From Dermacentor variabilis (lineage: Eukaryota; Arthropoda; Arachnida; Ixodida; Ixodidae), in NCBI RefSeq assembly GCF_050947875.1, contig NW_027460390.1:1860001-1924000 (forward strand): a DNA stretch of 64,000 nt. Reading direction: 5' to 3'. The position numbers and the translations under genes are program-made. Shown piece by piece: positions 55,471 through 64,000 of the stretch. The number at the start of each line of letters is the position of its first letter. Positions within the stretch are counted from its first letter, which is position 1. The notes beneath the pieces were generated by a model. The model saw only the letters and a list, made by a program, of their open reading frames with translations, searched no databases and was not told where the DNA came from.

Positions 55471-57147
55471 ACAAAACACGTTATCCCAGTCCTCCGCATA
55501 CAATGTTCTTAAGGCATGTACGCCTCATGCAATAATGCATGCGGCACAGTTGCCGTAACATCCTATTGTTTATGGAACTCGTGCGTGCTGCTTTACGTTA
55601 CTAAAAAATTCGCTATGAAGTTCTCATGTGTCTGCTATCTTTCTCTGCGCTGTTATTGCTTATAGAATTCTGGCAATACCGTAATTGTGGAACTGGCATC
55701 CGCAAGGAGGTAAGAAAACGACGTGAAAGCATTCGGTGTTTGTTAGGTGCTGTCCAACATTAGAACACTGCAAAACATATCCGGGTACGCAGCAGTTGCC
55801 CTTGTCCATCGACATCGCGGCTTTCAGCTGTCGCTACAGCGTAGCGGCCCGTGATCCTAGAGACACTGCAACTGGAGTATTGCGAAGTTTCCTCTTCATT
55901 TCAGCCAAGCTGTACACTCTACGCAGAAGTTAACATGCGTAGGAAACCCGCGTTCAGTTTACTACATTGTAAAAGGCATCGGTCGCCAAGGGCAGAGACC
56001 AGAACGCCTGACGTTGGCAGCTGACGGTGGTAGCCACCAGGTAGAATAGGCGACGGAATGTGTGATGTATAGGACACCACCTATCATTTCGCCTTTTGTG
56101 ATGGGGAAATTCGCAATCGTGGAAAATTCGTCGTGCACTTGAGCCAATATGGTCCTTCTTGATTCTCGCGCTGTTTTTTCCAGTCTGAACTGTAAAGAAT
56201 CGAAGGAGAATTGACAGAACATCCAAAACATGTTCTGCATTCACCTTTCGGCGATAAAAAAGTCAATATTCCGCACTCGTGCCATTGGGTATTTAAATGA
56301 AGCCAGCAAGACAGCATCTGCGGAGTTCCCGAAAAGTGAAAACCATGCGTAAGATTGTGCTGTTTAAATGTGGACCACACTCTCCGCCGTCATCATTTGG
56401 TACTCGTTTGCGCTGCCGCACATGTACGGAGGCTGCCCTACAAGGGCTAAGTCATGGATTCATATACATACAAGTTACGACTATCAATTCGCGCTTGTTT
56501 GGAAGTTAGACCTTTGTATGATCACTATCGTAAACAAGCTGGACAATATCGTTACCCACTCAGTCTTCCTTCCATCGGCGGCCCCCCCACGTTGCGTCCT
56601 GCGAAAAAAAAAAGAACAAGCGCTATTCACATCATGCAAAATCAGGAATAGAACAAAAAACAAGCACGGAAGAAAGACTCGTCGTTCTTGTGTCTCGTAT
56701 CTTGCGTTTTTCTCCGCCCCTGTTCATTTCGCTGTTTAATTGTGCACCGATAACGACTTGCCCACTCACCGTTGTCGCAAATCAAATTTTAAAATCTCGC
56801 GCATTTGAGCGCGCGCCTTGACTTCGCGGAAATTCTATTCTTCGTCGTTTTGGTTCCGCCGCGCAGTCAACCTCGCGCCTTGCGAAGGAATCCCGAGACA
56901 GCGTGCCACGGGCAAGGCGTGCCCACAAAATCGCGCAGGTGCTCGTGCGAACCACGCGACCCAAGATCCAGCAGCTTGGCTCCACGGATTTCGCCCATCA
57001 CTGCGTCCAAACCTAGAAGCGGCCCAACTACGCGGTGGATGATCCCAGAGGACCTGACTCCACGGCAAAGCTCCAACGGAACCGTAAGACCCTTACTTCA
57101 CTCGCTGCTTCGTCGGTCAAGGGGGCAACGAAAACCTTTCTCACACG
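55471..57147. other. No clear gene; collinear with 34361-36018
   Basis: No transposon end or RNA gene visible. The open stretch at 56818-57042 (VNLAPCEGIPRQRATGKACP) parallels the one in A and is unassigned. Confidence 0.35.
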
Positions 57148-57215
57148 CCGTGGTGGCTTAGCTGCTATATCGCCCTCTGCTTCTCAGCACGAGGTCGTGG
57201 ATTCGATTTTTCCCT
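57148..57215 (+). repeat. tRNA-derived SINE head fragment (unit B)
   Basis: A box GTGGCTTAGCTGC and B-box-like GTGGATTCGATT at tRNA-like spacing. Better preserved than the A copy at 36019-36090. Confidence 0.6.
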
Positions 57216-57862
57216 CGAGGTATAGCGTACTATAATGACAGCCGCGTTGCTACTGTCGTACACGTGGAAGATATTTTGGAATAAATGCAAGTGCGAACAA
57301 GAAAAAATAATCGCAGCACCCGTTCTATGTAACAATATACAGCTGAGTATTATCTGCACTCGTTCCGTAGACGGTGCTTAAGCATGTTGTCGACCCAAAT
57401 TCACACTGCGGTGATAGAATTAGGCTACAGTTAACATGAACGTGAAGCTGGAAATGCAATAACGTGGCCTAGTACCTTTCAAGTTGTTTGCGTTTGATTT
57501 TATGCTGTTAATACCTAAGAATATAGACATGGCTGACGCCAAGAACGTATCCCGTTCCAGCAGGACACGGAACAACACAGAAATATACCGTATCGTGTGA
57601 TCTTTTGCCTTTTTCACTTCACATACACCTATAGCGTACGTGTATATACAACGCAGCGCTATGTATTGACGTAGTGAAAGGCCTAACCAACAATTTGACG
57701 CTTCCGGAATAGAGCATGCATATTCACAGCTAATACCCAAACCTGAAGCTTTACCTACCAGTATTCATTCGGTGTTGAAAATCTTCTTTTATATAGAAAA
57801 ATGCCGCCAAGGTTTTGCTTTGGGAAATCACGTTGACATTGTGCTTGAAGAAATGATAGTTT

Positions 57863-58036
57863 TTGATATTCGCACGTCGGTTGTCACAATTCTGCGGCAG
57901 TGGAGCGCAGGCTACGAGACATTCTCTGGCACTCGAAACTGTTCCCGAGAAGTACTACGTAGACATCGCTTTGGTTTTCTGCGGCACATTGCACGATTTC
58001 ACTCGCATCCGCGTGGTTCTCGCTCTTCATATGGGT
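57863..58036 (+). pseudogene. Possible first exon of the LRR-like gene (unit B)
   Basis: Counterpart of 36562-36735, reading LALETVPEKYYVDIALVFCG and TLHDFTRIRVVLAL. It has the same possible splice donor (GGTAACG). Confidence 0.4.
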
Positions 58037-58347
58037 AACGCCAGTGATAGTTGCTAAACTAACGCCTCACTGCCGTAAAATACAGCATCTAAGTAGAGAA
58101 GCTGCACATCGTGCTGGCACGAGCACCCCGCCGGCTGCCGTCAGTTTCAGTATAAGCGAGCTAGTTTAAAGAAAAAACTGTATACACTAAAACTTTCTGT
58201 ATATATGAGGTGAAGATTAGGCTAATTTCGTAATGTTACTTGGCCTACTTACTCTTCAAAAATACACAAGCCATGCCTTAGCGATGTGCTTTGTGAACAG
58301 CTGAGTGTAGTAACAGCACGGCAGGTGTTTGTCCACAGGTCTGCGAG

Positions 58348-59332
58348 ATGGGACCACGGAGCGGCCGCTTACGAGTGTCCGCTCAGTGCTTGGTCGGCAG
58401 CTGTCCCAGCGTGTGCCGGTCGGTCAACGAGCTCTTCTCCAACCTTCGCTCCGTGCGTAGCGTCTTGGGCCATCACCGGGTGGACCTCGACAAGTCCTGC
58501 ACAACCAGCGCAGTCGATGCGTGCTTCAACCTTGCGGAGCTGACCCTATGGAACAACTTGTTGTGGGTTATCATCATCGAGCTACGCGAAGGACAGCTGG
58601 CCCTGGCTTGCCTGCGCGGACGCGTGGTTCCATTGGCCTTCGGCAAGCAGCGTAGGCGCTCGTTCATTCTGGTTAACTGGTCGCTGATGGAGCACCACTC
58701 CATCGAGTTCGTGGAGTTGTGCGAGCCACGCATGTCGCCAAAGCAGTTCCTGTCACGGGACGGCCTCGAGCTTAGCGAACACCTGAGGCACGCCAGGCAC
58801 TGCTACCACCTGCTGGACTACCCGACGAGGTACCTGATGGACGCGCTCCGCTGCACAGTGACCACGCTCGACGCGCTGGAGATCGTGGGCGTGAGCATTC
58901 TGCGCGAGCTGCCAGACAGGTGCGACGTCATGCGCGCGCTCGTCTGCCACGAGAACTAGAGCGACGTGCCCGAGGCTCAGGCGTTGATGCGCTGATGCGC
59001 GTGCTACGCGGCAGCGCCAGATCCACGTCCAGTGGCTGTTCCCGAGGGCCGACTCCTGCTACGTGCTGGCCGACCTCGTGTCCTGCATCGCAGTCATTGA
59101 GGAGCTCGTCGTGAGCCCCTGTGCGACATGCACGTAGGGGACGCTGCAAGGTTTGGCGGCGTTCTTCGTACAACTCGCCGGAAGGCGCGCGACACTCGAG
59201 ACAATTGAGAAGTACAGCTTTGAAGCGAACGAGTTGGACCTCGGAGACTTCTCCATTGCCCTGAGGGAATTGCTGGGTGGCCTGGCGCATTTGCATGCTT
59301 TTGCAGGCCAGCGCGAGATACTCGTGATTTGA
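58348..59332 (+). pseudogene. LRR-like host gene remnant, broken (unit B)
   Basis: The frame 58348-58959 starts with an ATG (MGPRSGRLRVSAQCLVG) that A lacks, and is about 89% identical to A. It ends at the same TAG (58957-58959). The TGATGCGCTGATGCGC duplication follows as in A. The resumed frame (VLADLVSCIAVIEELVVSP) is then cut by a B-only TAG (CACGTAGGGG near 59133). The 203-codon frame could still be read as a short protein, but shared lesions argue for a pseudogene. Confidence 0.6.
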
Positions 59333-60515
59333 AAGGCGTATTAAAGAGTTTTCGTTTGCTACTTTGGCCACTTTTGATCCATGAGTGATGTCGCACAATA
59401 AACAAGGGGACATACATAGTGGCCCAAGTTGCCTATTAGATTAAGCCTATGAGTTATGTGCGGGCTGCGATCTTTGCAAGCAGACTACCCTTGCCACTGG
59501 GTATATGCCCGAATCAGATTTGCATGTAAAAGAATTACGCACAATTAATTACGTGCAGTCTATTGACTTTAACCGCGCTAACTGCACCTCAATACGGCGC
59601 GTCTTCTATCTCCTGCCCACTCTCCGCCTTCCTGCTTTGCGAGCGCGAGGAGGCACCGTAGCATCAAGACACCATTCTCGGCTCATCCACCCAAGCATTC
59701 GCTCGCACCTACAGCACACGGGGGGCGACCGGGGTGTTATGGCGCTTAGACTTTATGCGGAACGTCGCGGCGACGCCGACTGCGAAAATTCGCCCAGCGT
59801 GTCGATCTAATTGTTATTGCAATAAAAGAACGTTTTACAGTTACGCTTGACGACGAGGCGTGCGGTCAAATGGTTTCGTTTGCACTCGACTCTGCGTCAC
59901 TCGTGCTCTTTCGCGTTTCAGCAGTTTCGTTATCGCGTACTGCTGCGCTGGTTTAGCTGGCTTGTGAAACTCGCACAAACTGCAAGTAGCAGAGAACGAG
60001 TCCCATCGCAACAACTCTCAAAGACCGCATTTATGATTCGCCGCCTGCTTTCCCTTTCTTTCTCGCCCTCTCTGCTCTGAATCAGTCATTGCTCGATTTC
60101 TGGCCACACTTTTGCGTTTTGAAACAGAAACCGTATTGCCAGCTGTCGCGCGCCACTACTTTTACTCACTGACTGCAATAAAGGGCGGTGTTGGTGTGTG
60201 CAATATTCCGACTTCCCGCTCAGTGGCGGGTGATTCGAATTGAGCAATAGAGGTTGGTAAAAGACGATTGAAGCTTTAGTGGCACAAAAGTATGTCGAAC
60301 ACAAACACCGGAGGCACACAAAAGCAAAGTTGCCAATAGTGATGAGAAAGTTTAATTCTGGGAAATCTTTGTGCGTATTAAAAAAAGGAAGTTAGGACAC
60401 TAAGCAAACTAAGAACAAAGTCTTAGTGGCGCTTAATTATTAAAAATTATTTGTGCTTAATAAAGGAGATAAAGAAACGATAAATTAATGGAAATGCAAG
60501 TGGATGAAAAAGCAA
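59333..60515. other. No gene seen; collinear with 38032-39121
   Basis: Includes the GC-rich AATAAAAG-ending block at 59635-59830, and no 470-bp SINE insertion. Confidence 0.4.
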
Positions 60516-60631
60516 CTTGCCTCTGGTGGGGAACGATCACACAAGCTTCGCATTTCGCGCGCGATACTCTACCAATTGAGCTACCGGGAAATGCGAAGGT
60601 TGTGGGAACGTTCCCCACCTGCGGCAAGTGA
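60516..60631. repeat. tRNA-SINE head-to-head hairpin (unit B)
   Basis: Same inverted structure as 39658-39772. One arm has decayed to ACTTGCCTCTGGTGGGGAAC. Confidence 0.68.
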
Positions 60632-60763
60632 TTGATTTCACTGGGCAATCGCTGGACCATTGAAACAAAAGCGGTTGAACGTGAGAGAGAAAGCTGAATT
60701 GTGCCGACTGTACATGAAGCATAACCTTGACTTAGAGCCCGCACGGCTAGCTTCGAACGTCAA

Positions 60764-60955
60764 CCGCAGTAGTACCTGAGTGTCTATGACGTTGCGCCGC
60801 TGAGCTCGAGGTCGCGGGTTTGATCCCGGCCATGGTGGTCATATTCCAATGGGGGCGGAATGGTGAAACGCTCGTCTACAGTGCAGCCCAGTGCAGTGCC
60901 ATGGCTTCCAATAATATAATCAATTTTGCGAGTAAAACTGCACAATTTTCTTTTA
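60764..60955 (+). repeat. tRNA-derived SINE (unit B)
   Basis: Contains GTACCTGAGTG and GGGTTTGATCCC at the usual spacing, followed by a shortened body compared with 39919-40150. Confidence 0.72.
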
Positions 60956-61002
60956 ATGTGACTCGCATTCTTCGCTTTCTTGGGACATTTTGAGCCTGCC
61001 TG

Positions 61003-61146
<144 letters not shown>

Positions 61147-61161
61147 ACTCCGACACAGCTG

Positions 61162-61273
61162 AGTGAGTGAGTGAGTGAGTGAAGAAACTTTATTGCAGGT
61201 CTGGCGAGGACGCGAACTCGTCGCGCACCCAAGTTGTCTACCAGCTTGGGACATCAGGAATTCGCTCGTAGTC
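61162..61273 (-). mobile_element. LINE 3' end with short (CACT)n tail (unit B)
   Basis: GACCTGCAATAAAGTTTC is present on the minus strand, with only about five GAGT copies as tail. Confidence 0.6.
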
Positions 61274-61905
61274 AGAGGCTGTCGTGGCCATTTCATCGTC
61301 GTCATTCCAGCTCCGTCATCTGACTCTAGTCATGATTCCCTCGTCACGTCGTCTTCGCCGACAAAGTGGTAAAGCTTGCCTAATAGCTTCGACCACAACG
61401 CGCTTTTGGTCGTGATGCCGCCAGGGTGGTTGCTTCTTCACCCTTTCAGCTGTGTCATCCGACTGTCGTCATTCCATCGGCGTGACGCTGTTATAACACT
61501 GTCTTCATATCTTCGTTGTGATATCGTCATCGAGATGCCGCCGTGGCCGTTCCGTCATCATTTCTCCAGCTTCGCCATCCGACTTTCTTCATGCCTTCGT
61601 CTTCACGCTATCGCCCTAACGCCATCGTTGCCATACAGTCGTCGTCATGGAATCGTCACGCCATCGTCGTCATGCGGTCATCGTCATCCCATTGTCTCCA
61701 CACTGTCGTCGTGCCAAGGTCTCAATTGAGTGGTCGTCACTCATTCGTTTCTATACCGTCGTCGTGATGTCGTCGTGGTCATTCAGTCCTAGTTATTCTA
61801 ACTTCGTCATGCTACTGTGGTTGTGCTGCCTTCCTTAGACCCTCGCAATTGCAGTCATACTGATCTCGTCACGCTATCATCTTACCATCGTAATCACTTG
61901 ACAAC
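61274..61905 (+). repeat. CGTCGTCAT satellite, inverted arm (unit B)
   Basis: Homologous to the outer half of 40508-41790. It breaks off at about 61902 (ATCACTTGACAACTCAATGACAACT) where A continues for a further 0.7 kb. Confidence 0.8.
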
Positions 61906-63336
61906 TCAATGACAACTACAAATTAGAAATAAACGATATTCAGCAGTATGAATTGTCACAACATCACTTGAATGATAATTGCATTACCGTCGACAACCAT
62001 CTTCAGATAGGTTCCACCATAATTTTTTTCAAACGTATTCAAACTCGAGGGCTTCGGTACTAACAGTAGAGTTAATCACACTTGCGTTCTGTCGGTCATA
62101 GTGTCCAAGCTTCCTGATTCCCGTTTTTGTCAACTGCATCTTATTCGCCGTTCTCAACTCTTTTGGGAGGGTTCGAACATTCAGATTCCCTCGCTTGTGA
62201 GCGATGCTGCAACATCCTAAACAGAACCGATTCAAAGCACGCGTGAACCTTTAGCAACCACTGCTGATACTTTTCCGGCACTAGACGTTAGTCGAGTGAG
62301 TAATGTCAGCCTTGGCTGTGTGCAAAGAAAGGGCACGCACTTGAATTTATTACTGCCGTCGATGGGATACATGACTGCTGTTAATGTTCGTCTCGTTCAA
62401 CGAGGCTCAACAACAGAGAGGTAGCTGTAGCGGTGACGCCACGCACTATTCGTGAGACACACCAGTCCTGATCTGTTTCAAATGAGGACGCATAATCTTG
62501 CATGAGGTCACTGTCTTCCTGTTTGGTAGAATACTTTGATACAGTTTAACTTCTATTGAAAGTTATAAATTTTCACTGAAATGTTAATCATTATAGAAAA
62601 AGCGACCGAAAAACATAAATCAAAATGAGCGCTTGAATGGGCCAAGGTCGAACAGGTTGTTCTGTTATAGCTGCCTCTTGCGGTTGTTTGAAAACAAGTG
62701 GAAGTGGTAGGACTGAAGGCCGGTGAGATGTCTACTGGTTCTTCAGGGTCATTTTGCATTTTCTTTAGCTTGTTTGTAGGATCAGCAACCGCTTTTTTCA
62801 TTGTCCCCCTTTGAGGGCCCAGTGGTTGAAGCTCAGACCAGCACAACGAGAAGCATATCTGGCGCAACCCTACTTTTGCAAAATGGCACACCCCGCATGT
62901 GCTTAGTTCTGGTATTTCCCCTGACATTACCTCGTAACACGGTGGGGATGCTTTACGATGTAGCTTCATTAGTTTTCGCTTTACAAGGCAAATATGTTTC
63001 AAGCTAGGAAATAAGCTCGGAGCTTGCTTCGCAAGTGAAAGATAGGATGTAGTAATTGTGGCTTCGGAGCATGCGATTTCTTGAGCGAACATCAAAATAG
63101 GGTGAATTGCAGATACGCTACTAGTGCATATGTGCTACTAGTGCTGGCATGTCTATGTTGGCAAGTGCTCTTATGCTGCGAGACTGACTACAGCATTAGA
63201 TATTTTAGCCACACTTTTAGATGAAGTAGGATTTTGAGTAGAGTATTGGATTAAAAAAATACAGTAGAATCTATCTCACCATGACTGTCGACGGTAATTG
63301 AATTAGCATTCAGGCAATGTAGCGACGAACCGGATT
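61906..63336 (-). other. Junction core (B/C) with unrecognised minus-strand frame
   Basis: This 1.4-kb core matches 41846-43285. The minus frame 63095-62553 (180 codons) includes VMSGEIPELSTCGVCHFAKV and MKKAVADPTNKLKKMQNDPE. It is longer than the homologous frame at 42839-42540. A CxxC pair followed by a charged helix is all I can describe. No other gene is visible. Confidence 0.4.
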
Positions 63337-64000
63337 TCTCAAGTCAGGTTTACTTGAAATCGTTTGCGGTCATTCTGACACTTGCATAGCTTCAGTTACA
63401 TGTGGCGCCCACTCTAGGTTGTCTCGACCCACTTTGCTTTTGGCACTTGCTTGCGAAGGTCGCGTATGAGCAATGCTAGGACGTAGGGACGACGATGGAG
63501 CGTCAACGGTGGTGTGCCGACGACAGCATAACCGACAATGACATGACGATTCCGAAATGATAATGATATTATAAGGACGATTGCTTGAAAAAAAGGTATA
63601 ACGACGACGGCAAGACGACAAAAGGATGACCAAGCTACACTGACGATAATGACATGACCACGACGGCACGGCGACGACAGTACGTCAACAGATGCATATA
63701 ACAGCGACTGTCTGAAGACGAAGCAGTGACGAAGGTGGCATGACAACAGCGACATATCAGGATTGAATGACGACACCATGATTATCATAGAATGACAAAC
63801 AAGGAACGTAATCGGACCGACACAGCTGGTATGACTACAACGCCATAACGACAACGGAATGACGTTTTGAAGTGACAAGGATGGTGCCATGGCGACATGG
63901 CAGGCAACGATGGTGCCAAGTCATGCCATGGCGACATTGGCATGCCAACGGCTTTGTGACGACGGCGGCATGACGACGAATGTATAACAACGAATGCTAT
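63337..64000 (+). repeat. Tandem segmental repeat, unit C (start only)
   Basis: The last 664 bases repeat the beginning of units A and B (to about 43950 in B). Like B, this copy has an uninterrupted site where A carries the 2-kb hAT-like element. It shows there are at least three units, and that the array continues beyond the window. Confidence 0.92.

Overview
This window looks like a gene-poor, repeat-dominated stretch of an arthropod nuclear genome, most probably a hard tick. The organism call is inference. It rests on the mix of LINEs, Ty3/Gypsy fragments, mariner/Tc1 and hAT-type transposons, tRNA-derived SINEs with B boxes, and a CGTCGTCAT-type satellite. There is no bacterial operon structure, rRNA, functional tRNA or CRISPR array.

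The main organising fact is a long tandem duplication. The sequence starting at base 1 recurs at about 43286 and again at about 63337, all in the same orientation. This gives unit A (1-43285, 43.3 kb), unit B (43286-63336, 20.05 kb) and the first 664 bases of unit C. Where I aligned A and B by eye they are about 96% identical. The 23.2 kb length difference is accounted for by six blocks present in A and absent from B: a hAT-like element (135-2106), a 225-bp MITE (3220-3444), an 18.3-kb transposon nest (about 12834-31125), 1.7 kb of integrase plus LINE (about 31583-33299), a 470-bp tRNA-SINE-bearing block (about 39122-39591), and about 0.7 kb of satellite (about 41120-41845).

Layout of each unit, with A coordinates first and B second: TGACGACG satellite (2115-3600; 43430-44670). 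F-box gene remnant on the minus strand (3940-5300; 45013-46405). RNase H-bearing LINE remnant (5700-6450; 46800-47440). 5'-truncated RTE-like LINE (7065-9500; 48168-50560). Tc1/mariner-superfamily element with about 140-bp inverted termini (9848-12516; 50907-53541). Gypsy gag-protease fragment, complete in A but only its last 120 bases in B. LINE and Gypsy integrase/LTR remnants (31131-34360; 53935-55470). SINE fragment. LRR-like host-type gene remnant on the plus strand (36562-38031; 57863-59332). SINEs, TATC and GAGT microsatellites, then the same satellite in inverted orientation (40508-41790; 61274-61905). A core of about 1.6 kb leads into the next unit.

The satellite arms around that core are inverted relative to each other, so 40508-44600 and 61274 to the window end resemble a foldback-type element sitting at every unit junction. 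This is a plausible substrate for the tandem duplication.

The two host-type genes are probably dead in both units. The F-box copies share one frameshift and each carries a private lesion. The LRR-like copies share an in-frame TAG and an 8-bp tandem duplication. I see no complete, clearly functional host gene. The longest intact protein in the window with a recognised catalytic domain is a LINE reverse transcriptase at 29777-31027.
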